The translations under genes and the position numbers were made by a program. Positions 1-11,036 of a stretch of 64,000 bases of DNA are shown here, piece after piece; the first letter of the stretch is position 1, and every line of letters begins with the position of its first letter. The notes below the pieces were generated by a model. That model was not told where the DNA came from and ran no database searches. It saw only the letters and a program-made list of their open reading frames with translations. Source of the DNA: Merluccius polli (taxonomy: Eukaryota > Chordata > Actinopteri > Gadiformes > Merlucciidae); NCBI GenBank assembly GCA_030340625.1, contig JAOPHQ010005692.1, positions 372,001-436,000 on the forward strand. The letters run 5' to 3'.

Positions 1-1064
1 AAACCCAGGGTTTTCACTAAACCTGCTTTGTGAAACAGACCCCAGTTTGCTCTCTTGGTTGTGTGTTGTGTGTGTTGGTGTGGCATTTTCATTGTTGTGA
101 CTAGGGATATTTTCCCCTAACATCTAGAAAGAAATCCCTCCTCCCAGTGACTCTTTACTTTTGGTTTTTGGGTCCTTTTGTTTTTGTTCCTCTATCCTTT
201 TGATAGATTTAGTGGGCATTTGTGAGTTTTACTCCATCGCCTTATAGACCCCCAAGGACCCCTTTTCCATTATTTTTCGTTAGTTTCCCCATTGCGACCT
301 CAGTTTGTGATTTTGTTTTGGGGGGGAAACGTAACACTGCCCAAGCCTAGTTCTTAGTAACTCGTTGTGATTTCTTAACTTAAATGGCTGAATTTTAAAT
401 GTCAACCGTAACGAGTGGAGTTAGGTGGTACTCTATCCTGAGATAAATATCACAATGGCTAGAGTACTATGGGACCATCCCTCACACCCAATCAAAATGC
501 ACATGCATTGTTTGAAAGTCGAAAACATGTATATCAGAGATTTGTGCGTATGAGTTTGTTTGCTTTGGCAATGGTGATATTGATTAAATAAACAACATTT
601 TTACCTTCCCAGTGTCCTCATAATTTAAGTGCTGTCATTTCATCCTTGGACCAATGCCATGACTGCAAATGATCTGTGGCAGGTTATCAATGGCTTGGTC
701 TTGCATGTAAAGGTAAGGAGAATTGAAAACCATATAGTCGTGGCAGAATTAATTCAATTAATTTTCAGGTTGTGTAATTTTGTGTCTGGAGTTGTTTAAA
801 TGCATACATTAAAGCACAATTTCATACAAAAAAATCATATTTTATGAGGATCAATCAACTTTTCATATTATTCTTATCCTCTCCCATAGTTTGTTCGAAG
901 TCATGGCACAAATCCTGCTTTGTCAAGACACATGGGCCACTGGTCAGTGTACTTCCCATGGCATTGGAATATTTAAATGTCAAGATTGCTTTAGAATCTG
1001 AATTGCTCTGCTCTCTTTTGTAAACTGTTGTTGCACTTATGTTTTACCCTTGCAATTTAGCTCA
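1..1064. other. No gene recognised; AT-rich non-coding sequence
   Basis: No reading frame of note and no repeat family I can name. The sequence is T-rich with scattered short homopolymers. It could be the flank or 5' untranslated part of the decayed hAT element that follows. Confidence 0.4.
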
Positions 1065-1978
1065 GTAGTACACGGATCCGTAGTTCCCACTGATCCTTAA
1101 AAAGTCTTAAAAGGCATTGAATTCATTAATCTAAAATTAAGGCCTTAATTGGTATTAAAATGTCTTAAATACATCTTTCAAAAGTCTTGGGAAGACATGG
1201 GAAGTAGGATTTTGGGAATCGTTTTTTCTGACATTGCAATTTAAAATCTCAAAATAATTTTTTTAATCATTTACCGAATGCCTCTCGCACGCAGATAAGG
1301 ATAGCGGAACCAACAACACTCAAGATTTCCCGGTTTGGCTGAAACCGGTACCAGGCAATGTATACGAGTTACGGTGTATGTTGTGTAGGAAGTGTTTCAA
1401 ACTTGCCACGATGGGTTTCAAGGCAGTGGAATCCCACATGAAGAGTGAGAGACACAAAACTGCCAAGTCAACCCGCCAACAGACGCCAGGTATTTTGCAG
1501 TTCTGTTCTACCCTCTTCTCCACCACGCCTCCACCACCATCTGCGATACCAGCACCAGGGCAAGCAGCAACAGATCTCCGGACAACATTCAGGTGTACGC
1601 CTACACTGAAAGCAGAGGTACTGTGGTGTCTGAACACAGTTACAAAACACCAATCATACAAGTCAAATGAGGGAGTAGGAGATTGATTCCGCGCAATGTT
1701 CCCAGACTCCGAAATTGCCCACATGTTTGCATGCAGTTCCCAAAGACAGCCTACATCAGCAAGTTTGGATTAGCCCCATATATCGCAGATCAGATTGTTG
1801 CAGATGCTAACAAGAACACGTTTGTTTTAATGTTCGACGAGAGCCTCAACCAAACCACGAAAACCAAACAACTGGATCTACATGTCTGCTTTGGTGCGAA
1901 GATCACGTCCAGTCCAGATATTTGGGATCGCTGTTCATGGGATATGGAACAGCCCAGGATGTACTGTGCCATTTTAAA

Positions 1979-2865
1979 GTAAGTAGCCAGCACAAATTGA
2001 TGGGGGGGTGATTTAAGTGACACATTATTATTGGCTTTTTAGTTGTGTATTTTGAATATGTTGTGTTCTTTGAGGAAGAAGGCCGCCGACACAGGATCGC
2101 TTTTAACTCACTTTATTTGTTTAGGTTTTGGTCTATTATCTATGAAGCAAAAGGAGAGGAATTGTATCATTCACGCATGGAGCGACTCTTAGCTGAATAT
2201 CTAATAGATACGCTGCCTATAGAGTTTCTGCCCTCTCCTGCCCATGCGCTCGATAGTACCTTGGCAGGCGTGGCCTCTATGACGCATAATATGTTTTGAT
2301 TGGCTAGTGTTGAGCGCCCGCCTCCTAGTGTATTATGTGTGCTGCCATCTTGTGGCCAGGTGCGGTTAATACAGCTTATATATTTGTTTGTGTTCCCTTG
2401 TGGCTATGTGAGGATATTACAGCCTGTTATATGTGCTGTTATTTATTCGTCACAAATATGCATTAAATGCAAACTGCCATGAAAGCACACAATGAATACG
2501 CTGTGTTTGGTTGCATGAACAAATCCCAAGTGTGCTGTGTTACTGTTAACTTAACAGTAACTTTAGCTTTGTGCTAATGGCTGTAGTGCTGTTAGCGTTA
2601 GCTCAGCCGGCTAACTGAGCATTAGCTGTGCTGTTTAGAGACCCCAAGCACGCTTTTTTAGGTTTTTTTAAGTCTGACCGATATCAGAACATCTAGTGTT
2701 TTTCTTGTCATTATGGTTTCAATTGATATTATTATTATTATTATTGATGCCTTACCTGTGTCGGCCTCCCATCCATTACAAAGATATGCTGTTTGTCAGT
2801 TTGCTAAATGTTTACTGGATCCCATATGAATCCAGCATTATTGTTCTTGTAATTATTATAATTAG
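1979..2865 (+). other. Intron of the hAT pseudogene
   Basis: The 5' edge is GTAAGT directly after a lysine codon and the 3' edge is TTAG before a codon run reading DAKDLDRRKLLS, which continues the transposase. The 887 bp hold no conserved coding sequence. Part may be an unrecognised insertion. Confidence 0.6.
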
Positions 2866-3539
2866 GATGCAAAGGACCTGGACAGGCGTAAGCTGCTGTC
2901 CTGTCTCCATGGACGGACCAAATGTCAATTGGAAGTTCCTGGAGCTACTGCAGCAAGAACAGGCAGAGCAGTATGGGGGGGCTCAACTAATTGTGGTGGG
3001 AAGCTGTAGCCTTCACACCTTACATAATGCTTGCAAACCTGGCTTCACCATTCGGCAACTGGAGAAGGAATTGAGGGCCATGCACATATTTTTCCATAAT
3101 ATGCCTGCAAGGAGGGAGGACTTCCCGGTTCTTACCAAATCCACGCAATTTCCACTTCCATTCTGTGGCCACCGGTGGCTTGAGAACCTACCAGTTGTGG
3201 AGAGGGCTCTAGAGGTGTGGCCTTCAGGGACCATGTACATGGATGCAGTCAGGAATGAAGGTAATTATATTATAGTACTGTACAGTTGGTTTTGGCCATT
3301 GTATGTTAATTGATTGTACTTCTGATTATGTATATATTATTATGATATGGTAATGATATTAAGTCATATGTTAAAAAATATACAAATATTTTGTCCAGTG
3401 AATATGGTTGGAATTATTTGGGTTACATTTTTAGTTTTCCTATTCAGTGTATTCTGAGGCATTTCATCAAAAGGGAGGTCCTCCAGGACATCAGTCTACT
3501 CCAGTTGGTCAGACTGGATGTTGGTGACAAAAAGAAATG

Positions 3540-3905
3540 TAAGCTTTAGCGCAAGTTCTACCAGGAGGACTCAGACTCAGGCACGTCACTCTCTCATTGG
3601 TTAATCGCTGCACCAATCACCTGCCTGCACCTACTTTTTAAACGGCCGTCTAACACACCGTCTCTGCTGCTCAGGTATTTTCGTTTAGACGCTCCTCCCA
3701 CCACCATCAGGTCTGTCCCAGTCTATGGTCTAGGCCAGGGGAAGGCTCCGCCCCTGCCAGTCCTGGTAGGACACGCCGAGTCCACACACCAACCAGGATC
3801 CGTGATGGGGCTTACGCCAAAGACTTCTCATGCAAAGACTTTTTCTATCACGTCATCATTGTAATAAATCATTATTTATATTTCTTGGTGAATGAGTCTT
3901 TATGG
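3540..3905. mobile_element. 366-bp insertion inside a hAT pseudogene exon
   Basis: Removing this block joins two coding pieces in the same frame (…DKKK then WENLVHPKEV…), so it is an insertion into an exon. It has an AATAAA-like signal near 3862 and GC-rich sequence before it, like a solo LTR or short retroelement. Only an ATG trinucleotide is shared by the flanks, so the class is undecided. Confidence 0.5.
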
Positions 3906-4289
3906 GAGAACTTGGTCCATCCTAAGGAAGTGAACGTCGGCTTGGGTGCAGAATCAGCCCTGAAGGTAGTGTATCTTTCAAATTATTATCAGGATGCAGA
4001 AAATGGATTTACTATTTGTTAAAAAGGTCATTCTCATTATCCCCGTCAGGAACTTCAAAGATAGGAGAACTCACAGTCCTAGAGTTTAGGAGGGACTGCA
4101 TAAAGGTGATGTCAACCATCCTTCAGAAAGTGCAGGACAAGAGCCCATTAAAATATCCCACTGTGAGGCAGGTGACCTGTTTGGACCCTAGAAAGATGTT
4201 CTCTGATCCAGACTGTTGCAAGGGCAAGATGAGGAATCTCGTCCAGAGGTTTCTGCAAGATAAGCAGGTGTCAGGAGGTGTCTCTGCCG

Positions 4290-4507
4290 GTATGAGAGAA
4301 TTCCTGCATTCATTACAATGCGTCTCTAAATGGAAAAGAAACCAAGAGTGATGTAAATAGCATCTAAGCAAGTGTTAGGTATCCGGAAAGTGCATATTAT
4401 TACTGTGAATTTACCTGGTTCTTACCTAGCACTTAGTATGACTGCAAAATAAAGCGTTTATATTTTGTTATTGCTTTTTGTCTGTTCCTTTGTATTGTTT
4501 GTTGCAG
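4290..4507 (+). other. GT-AG intron of the hAT pseudogene
   Basis: The exon ends after GGVSA plus one base at GTATGA, and the next begins after TTTGTTGCAG. Joining them gives GGVSAGDVITHQ, the expected family sequence. Confidence 0.75.
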
Positions 4508-5587
4508 GTGACGTGATTACCCACCAGTATTGTGATTTCGAATCTTTTGAGGCTAGAAATGACACCTTCCTTTCCTACCGACCCACCGAGACTAGGGTTG
4601 ATGTCTTCCTGCATCATGCTTTCCTGAGCCAACACTACTCTGAGCTGTGGGAGTTTTGTATCTCATGGCCAGGCAACAGTGGAGTGAGGTTTCTCAATAA
4701 ACAAAGAGGTGGAAACCTTCAACATGCACAAAGACATGATGGTCACCCAGCGACTGATCTGTGACTATGTCACCATCTGTGGGGGGGGGGGGGGTCCTCA
4801 AGGTCCCTATCACTAAGGAGCTGCTGTCCTCAGTTGAAAGAAGTTTCTGGGTTTGATGACGAGACGCAAACCTACAAGACACCAAGTCTGGCCTTAAAAT
4901 TGGGGCATACGCTTAAGAGGATCTGCAACATCATTCATTTTAGGGCTGTCGTAGCTGAAAATGATGAGCAGATGAAAAGTGCAGCGGCATTTAAGTCACT
5001 TAGTTCATCCAAATGGTCTGAACACATTTCTCATAATGCTCCTGCTGCAACCAAGTTCAACAAGCCATCAACAACATTTGCACGTGATGTCCAGCTTTTC
5101 TATCAGTTCCTTATACAGAAAGCCGCTGACGCAATGGAAAGGCTGGAGGAGCATGAATCCCCACATGTCTATGCTGAACTTTCCAAAGCGACACTGACAC
5201 AAGTGATCATATTTAACAGACACCGTGCTGGAGAGGTGTCAAAGATGTCAATCAAGTCTTTTAACGAAAGGGACAAGACTGCTCTCCATGAGGACATTGC
5301 TGCCGGCCTGTCAAACTATGAGAAGAAGCTGTTTCCTCACTTGAGCAGGGTGGAAATGTGCAAACAAGGGAGAATCTTGTCTGTTTTGCTCCCCCCTGAC
5401 CTCATAAATGCATTGATGCTGCTTGTCAGAAAAAGAGAAGCATGTGGTGTGCTTAAGGACAACCCTTTCTTATTTGCTAGGCTATGGTACCTCACCGCCT
5501 ACAAAGGACAGGAGTGTATCAGGAATTAGTCAATTGAGAGTGGTGCACAAAACCCTAAACATCTCAGATCTACGCATCTTCGAAAAC

Positions 5588-5595
5588 ATCTCACA
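5588..5595. repeat. Target-site duplication, left (ATCTCACA)
   Basis: Eight bases identical to 6236-6243, flanking the hAT MITE exactly. Eight bp is the hAT duplication length. Confidence 0.9.
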
Positions 5596-6235
5596 TAGTG
5601 ATGGGCCGTTATCGGTGTTATCGCGCTGCGATAACGCGAGACTCTTATCGCACGATAAAAAAATTATCGCCGTTAATCTATTGTCAAAGTTGGGTTGGGA
5701 GCTGGGTCTATACCGGCTTTCCACCAAGGAAGGTAAGCGCCGCGGAACCCCCAGATTGTTTCACAGAGACGCGGGAGGGTACCTTTTGCGTTATTATCAG
5801 ACGTCTAGGGGCATGACAAATCGTCGGTATATTACGAGTTGGGATGAGAACGGGCTGCCCCCCCCGTCGGTCGTAGGTCTGGGCAGTGGTGCCTTAATGC
5901 ACGGGCTTACCTGGGCTTCAGCCCGGGGCCTCGACCAATCAGGGGCCTCTTAAAAAATATATATTTAAAAAAAGATGATAAACGTCCGTATTCGCGGTGT
6001 CATTACTGACCCCCCCCCTCCCCCTCCGGTCAACAGTCGCGCACCCCCCCCCCCCCCCCCCTCCGTCAACAATCGCGCAGACTTATTTTTAGTCATTATT
6101 TAGGTAGCACACGCATATTATGAATGCCTTCGACAGAATTCAAATGAGCCATTTTAATCTAGATTAATCTAGATTAATTCCAATATTACAGTTAGATTAA
6201 TCTAGATTAAATAAATTAATCTATGCCCAACACTA
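5596..6235 (+). mobile_element. Non-autonomous hAT element, 640 bp
   Basis: Termini are TAGTGATGGGC and, inverted, TAGTGTTGGGC. The element is flanked by ATCTCACA on both sides. It has no coding capacity. One end carries repeats built on TTATCG and the other repeats of TTAATCTAGA, with poly-C tracts near 6008-6060. Excising it with one duplication copy restores the host frame (RKHL then TTMSQILNL). A diverged shorter relative lies inverted at 7493-7782. Confidence 0.9.
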
Positions 6236-6243
6236 ATCTCACA
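6236..6243. repeat. Target-site duplication, right (ATCTCACA)
   Basis: Second copy of the 8-bp target of the element ending at 6235. Confidence 0.9.
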
Positions 6244-6454
6244 ACAATGTCCCAGATTCTTAATCTGAAGAACGACGAGCTTGATCAACTGGCCAACTTT
6301 TTGGGCAATGATATTCACAAACACCACAATTTTTATCAACTGCCAGAGGCAATGATGGGAATGTCAAGAAAATGTTGATGCTTCTACTGGCCATAGAGTA
6401 CGGTTCTTTAGAAAAGCTCAAAGGGAAGTCGCTCATCAACATTAAGAGAGAAGG

Positions 6455-6861
6455 TATGTTGCTTGTATATAGTAAGAAAACAACTTGGCAAATAAATGGC
6501 ACGCACCGTTGGCCAATCAAGAATTAAGTAGGCTAGTAGTGGGATGCGTGGCTGTCAGATTTGTTACTTGTGAGAAAATGGCAGTGGGTAAAGACAAAAT
6601 TATGAGTTGAAGCACAAGCAAGCATTTCAATTATCCTTGAAAACAGGAGGGCGAAACTCCAACTATGTATTGCGCAGTTTGACATTTACAGTGTGAATTT
6701 GGGGGTTAACATGACACATCAGGGCCCTTTCTAGTAGCCTGGTTCCAGCTTTCCTAAGCGCTCTCTAACCATTACCTACTTTATTTTCTTTTTGTTGCAT
6801 TAGTATTGCGTATGCTAATGGTAAAGCATTAGGTTAATGTTTGTTTGTTTTTATTTACAGA
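6455..6861 (+). other. Intron of the recombinase-like gene
   Basis: The donor is AAG followed by GTATGT, and the acceptor is a T-rich tract ending TTTACAG. Splicing gives NIKREDDPKRKRPWSE in frame, matching the family C-terminus. Confidence 0.7.
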
Positions 6862-7105
6862 TGACCCGAAGAGAAAACGGCCGTGGTCAGAGACCGAAGT
6901 GAAGTCTGTTATGAAATATTTTAAAAGACACATTTTTAATGCCCAAAACGCTACAAATCGTGAGTGTGAGCAGTGCAAAAATGGGGAGGATCCTATTGTT
7001 AAAGATAGGTCCATCCAATACATTCAGGATTTTGTGAGAAACAGGGGCCTGTCATATAAAAAAAAACATAAAACAAAAACTGTAAATAAAATTGCTTTGT
7101 TGTGA

Positions 7106-7484
7106 TTTATTTGGCATGCATTGTTAAATATGTAAATAATATGACAGTGGAAACTGGTTTAAAAGTTAAAATGTATGTTTAATTTCATGGTGACTGCTTT
7201 TGTTCTTGCTCTGTTAGTTTATATCCCAGATGCATTTGCACATTCTTATTTTCTTTTTCAATTTTACTGTCATTCATTTTGATTGGTAATAAATTAGCAA
7301 GGCACTCACTTCCTGGCTCATCCTTATAAATGAGTTTGGCTGGGTACTGTCTACGTTCAACGCTAAATACAGTTCAACGCGTAGGGGCAGTATACTGACT
7401 AAACAGAAATAACATTTAAATAAAAGGTATGCATATTGTATGAAACAAGCCATCATAATATGCCTTCAATTTTGCGAATTGTGT
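7106..7484. other. No gene; 3' flank of the recombinase-like gene
   Basis: AT-rich sequence without recognisable coding. An AATAAA lies near 7085 at the end of the coding region and another near 7288. Confidence 0.4.
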
Positions 7485-7492
7485 ATAAATAT

Positions 7493-7782
7493 TAGAGATG
7501 GGCATAGATTAAAATCTTTAATCTAGATTAATCTAATGGTAATCTTGAAATTAATCTAGGTTAATCTAGATTAAGGTGGCTCCTTTGAATGATGTCGAAG
7601 GTGTCCATAATATATATTTGCTACCTAAATAATGACTAAAAGTGGGTCTGCGCGGTTGTTGAGCGGGGGGGGGGTGCTGCCGGAGGATTTCGGTTCGCGA
7701 TAATGTCAGCGATAAAAATATTATCGCCGATAAAAGTTTCGCGTTATCGCAGCGCGGTAACGCCGATAACGGCCCATTACTA
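7493..7782 (-). mobile_element. Non-autonomous hAT element, 290 bp
   Basis: It is a shorter inverted relative of 5596-6235: TAGAGATGGGC at the left, TAGTAATGGGC (inverted) at the right, the same TAATCTAGA-type repeats and TTATCG-rich end. It is flanked by perfect ATAAATAT duplications at 7485-7492 and 7783-7790. Confidence 0.9.
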
Positions 7783-7790
7783 ATAAATAT

Positions 7791-8214
7791 ATTCATTAAA
7801 TATAAAAACAGATGTAGCTGGACGTGCAACAATCAGACACAAACCAAAATTTCAAGCTCATTGTTCAGTAAATCTATAAATCTGTATGGCTTGGCTGCTG
7901 CCCCAACTGTGTGTGCGTGTGTGATATGTCCCATTTAGCCATGCCTGGCCTCATAGTTATATTCTATTGGTGTGTGTTGTTTTTTGGCATTGATTGACAT
8001 GCTATATAGCCAGCATTTTTAATATCAAAACAGTTACAACAAGACAAGGGAGAATAAGAGAAAGAAATTGGGCGATTGCAATGCATTACGTTCACTATGT
8101 AGTCAGTCACTTTTTATTAAAGGGGCACTTGCAGGCAACATGGAGGAAAGGTAAATATTGTTAAATTGGTTGAAATGTTCCCTTTTAACCAGAGTAAGAT
8201 GTAACACCAATTAA
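7791..8214. other. No gene recognised
   Basis: Non-coding sequence; nothing identifiable. Confidence 0.4.
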
Positions 8215-8352
8215 TTCAGATACATAGCCTTAAGGAGCAGGTAGGGGTTCGGCATCTTGCTCAAGGATGCCTACAGGTAGAATGTAGACACAGAGGATCG
8301 AACCCAGAACCTTTCAGCTGGGAGTTAAAGACCCAAACCACTACACACCATC
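8215..8352 (-). mobile_element. tRNA-derived SINE
   Basis: Read on the minus strand, the block has an A-box-like start (TGGTGTGTAGTGGTTTGGG) and a B box (GGTTCGATCC) about 35 bp later, the split promoter of RNA polymerase III in tRNA-derived SINEs. The following CTTGAGCAAG block is common in fish SINEs. No family name is assigned and no clear flanking duplication was found. Confidence 0.65.
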
Positions 8353-10453
8353 ATGCTTCCTAATCTAATCCACCCATACAACCAAAGGCATCCATTCTCT
8401 CAACTACATCTTTCTCCACACATTCCTTTATTCCTCTATGTATCATGGTCATATGTCTTCCACTGTCTTCCTCAGCCCACACATCAACATTTCTCTACCT
8501 ACAGGTATCCTTCACCCTGTGACCCTGACTCACCCAGGGAGTGAGAGAGAGTTGGAGGGAGGGAGGGAGGGATATTTGGATTCCTTCCTTCTGCCCCATA
8601 CTCCAAAATAACAATCAGTCCTGTGGAGACGGCACACATCCATTCAATGGAAATTAAGCGATTGTATTGTATTGTTTGGCCAGTGGAGGGATCCATAGCC
8701 TTTGTTCATTGTCAAATGGAATCTGTTCATCATTCAATAAATCCACCTCCCCCTCTGCTGGTTATAATAGACCAGCTTGTCTCCTACACATTGCTTTTTT
8801 GTAAAATTTGATTAGCTTGCAAAAATGGTTCTCACATACGGATCACTTGGTTGGTTGGCATTTGATCAATACAATGTGCCTCCATCTTCCATCGATCCAT
8901 TATAGGAATAATGCATCTCAATTCTACTTTCCTGTGATGGCCTGTGGACAATATAGGCCAATATTCAGCATGGGGATAATGCAAATATGTTATATCGATA
9001 AATGTTTGTAATATTTTGGTAAACCAAAGCATCCAACACCCGAATATGTATCTCCGAGCGCACGGTAATGACAAACATGACCGAGTTGACATTACGTGCA
9101 TCATGTGATGTAATCGGGACATTACTCTGCTGTCTCTTTCTCTTGGATGGAAATTATTCTGAAGGGTGGAATTTGATTTAGAGCTGCATGCTGGGAAAAT
9201 ATGTGGGTGGAGTCTCAGGTTGGCCAACCTGGCTAGTAGCCAGATGATGGGCTGAGAGGAATGCCGAAACTTAAGGACAGAATAAATTGGGGATCAAATG
9301 TACAGAGAGCAAAGAAAGAGAGAAGGGAAGTAAGAAAGAATAAGGAGAACGTGGGAGGCAAAGAGGACATGCAGCTACCACAGGGAAGAGATCTGTAGAT
9401 CTACATGTAGTTGTAGGCCTATATGACAAGGAGCGATGGGAAATTAGAAAAAAGGCAATAAACACTGGAAGGCAACAGAATGAGTACAGGATAAAACGGG
9501 CGGAAAAGTCATCTTTAAACTAATCTCGCTCAACCTCTCTTGTTTACTCTTTATTTTACATCTCTATACCTATTCCCTCCACTCACCACCTCTAGGTTAC
9601 AGAAAGTGTTGAGCTTGTAGAAAATTTGGGGATTTCACTACAGCAGTGAGATCTGTCACCATGGCAACCAGCTGTAAAGATGACATAAGAGACAATGCAT
9701 ACACACCACCAAGGTAGGAAACTAACTTTGGTGCATCAGCCATTGTCTGGTGAATGAAAACATTTACCAGACGCAATATTTTTTCACATTATGATAATGC
9801 AAATTGAAGAAACAAATGAGCATACATTGTAAAATATTGCGGTGAGCTTGGCCTTCGGGAAAGAATGATGGCTGAGAGATATTTCAATTTAGACAATCAT
9901 GTGCCCCATACACTGCACGACTCCACGGATTGCTAGTTTATTCAACACTGTTCACTGAACAGTACAACAATAAACTCACACTCAACAAACACAGAAGATA
10001 CTCAACATAATCATCTGCGTCACGGTTCTACATCATCTGTCAGTCAGGTTACAATGGTTGGTGTCACATAAACATAGAACTTAACAACCCTACAAACACA
10101 ACATTCTAACTATTAAAATCCCTTAAACATAAACCTACAACACTCCCATAATCCCTTGCGCTAACAATATACCGCAGCGCCCCCACCAGTCCGGGTAAGC
10201 CAACAGCGGTGGAAAGCCTGCCCCCGGTACCAGGTGTCATAGGCCCTCTTCTGCCGCACCCTGGAGTTGGCCCGGACCCGGCGGGTCTAGTTGTGGACCA
10301 CCTGTAGATGATCCTCAGCCAATGATAGTAATTAATTTATTTCCCACCGTCAACCTCACGCTCAGGCGGGCCCCCAACACCATGTCCACTGGTGTCCACA
10401 ACCCCCGCCCGTAAACATGAGTGTGGCGGGCGTGCACTGGCTGGATTCTGGGA
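8353..10453. other. No gene recognised
   Basis: Non-coding DNA with short purine-rich tracts (9300-9365) and a GC-richer part from about 10150. No coding exon or named repeat is supported. Confidence 0.4.
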
Positions 10454-10765
10454 TGGCAGGACAAAGGGCAGGTGGCAGGTCACAGTCCGGTAAGAACACA
10501 GGACCAAGGGCAGGTGGCAGGTCACAGGTAAGACCACAGGACCAAGGGCAGGTGGCGGTCACAGTCTGGTAAGATCACAGGACCAAGGGCAGGTGGCGGT
10601 CACAGTCTGGTAACATCACAGGACCAAGGGCAGGTGGCGGTCACAGTCTAGTAAGATCACAGGACCAAGGGCAGGTGGCGGGTCACAGTCCAGTAAGAGC
10701 ACAGAACCAAGGGCAGATGGCAGGTCACAATCCAGTAAGACCAGGTGTTGGTCACAGTCCCACTG
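10454..10765. repeat. 41-bp minisatellite, about 7 units
   Basis: Units read GTAAGAtCACAGGACCAAGG followed by GCAGGTGGCGGTCACAGTCt, varying from 38 to 42 bp. Inner units are nearly identical and outer ones more diverged, as expected for unequal exchange. Confidence 0.9.
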
Positions 10766-10794
10766 TTGTTGACTGGTGACCAACTCTTAGCTTT

Positions 10795-10862
10795 GGGGAT
10801 GGCGAATTCCTTGTATGTACAATCCTACTTGGCAATAAACTTGATTCTGATTCTGGGAGTGG
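10795..10862 (+). mobile_element. LINE 3' tail (L2/CR1-like)
   Basis: Ends in AATAAACTTGATTCTGATTC, the 3' terminal motif with short ATTCTG repeats seen in fish L2-type LINEs. Only the last tens of bases are present. Confidence 0.55.
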
Positions 10863-11036
10863 TGTCCTCGTCTTGCTCACCCCCAGCCGCCTGCAGACCT
10901 CCCCGAAAATCCTAATAACTGCTTCATATAAATGGGTCTGACTATCACTGACATGGGTTTGTGTGCCACCTTGGCAGAGCACCTATTGAAAAATATAACC
11001 TGCTAGATTTGAAGGGCGCCACACAGGGACAAAACT

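Larger units (their letters stand above)
1065..4845 (+). mobile_element. Degenerate hAT-superfamily element
   Basis: This interval holds an ordered set of decayed transposase exons plus about 230 bp of leader with repeated GTCTTAAA-type motifs, which in fish often precedes this hAT family. The left edge is approximate. The right edge is placed where the hAT C-terminal reading gives way to an unrelated reading frame. No terminal inverted repeats or 8-bp duplication were found, so the ends are probably lost. Confidence 0.6.
1296..4845 (+). pseudogene. hAT transposase pseudogene, multi-exon
   Basis: Coding remnants appear in the order expected for a fish hAT transposase. 1296-1978 has a CxxC...H...H zinc finger (CMLCRKC, then SHMKSERH) and an RNase-H-like start (LMFDESLNQT). 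2866-3260 has MDGPNVNW, GSCSLHTLHNA and PFCGHRWLENLPV. 3450-3539 plus 3906-3965 codes KREVLQDISLLQLVRLDV and LVHPKEVNVGLGAESALK. About 4016-4289 has KSPLKYPTVRQVTCLDP and ends GGVSAG. 4508-4845 has RVDVFLH and, across frameshifts, the SINKEVETFNMHKD dimerisation region. GT-AG junctions fit 1979-2865 and 4290-4507. Frameshifts lie near 1685, 1910, 2905 and 4670-4800, and part of the catalytic region between 3260 and 3450 is missing. Family membership rests on remembered motifs. It cannot make active transposase. Confidence 0.85.
4843..7105 (+). pseudogene. Tyrosine-recombinase-like (Crypton-like) gene, disrupted
   Basis: The reading runs 4843-5595, 6244-6454 and 6862-7105. It belongs to a family common in fish genomes with an N-terminal segment (VSGFDDETQTYKTPSLALK), a candidate catalytic Arg in FNRHRAGE, an LRKH motif, a GNDIHKHHNFYQLP motif holding the candidate His and Tyr, and a basic/cysteine C-terminal tail (KRPWSETE, CEQCKNGEDP). 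That order resembles a tyrosine recombinase of the Crypton type; this is inference from motif spacing. Damage: an in-frame TAG at 5527-5529, a 640-bp hAT MITE after 5595, and a frameshift near 6360-6375. The usual GHD is GND here, so even the intact form may have lost catalysis. The N-terminus is missing where the hAT remnant abuts at about 4840. Confidence 0.7.

Noticed and set aside
2024..2700. Second gene between the hAT exons
   Set aside because: Open frames here carry no hAT or other motif, and the flanking exons join by GT-AG across them; treated as intron.
8260..8352. Functional tRNA gene
   Set aside because: Has A- and B-box-like motifs on the minus strand but does not fold into a cloverleaf with a clear anticodon arm; best read as a SINE.
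10454..10765. CRISPR-like array
   Set aside because: Head-to-tail 41-bp units without spacers; a minisatellite.
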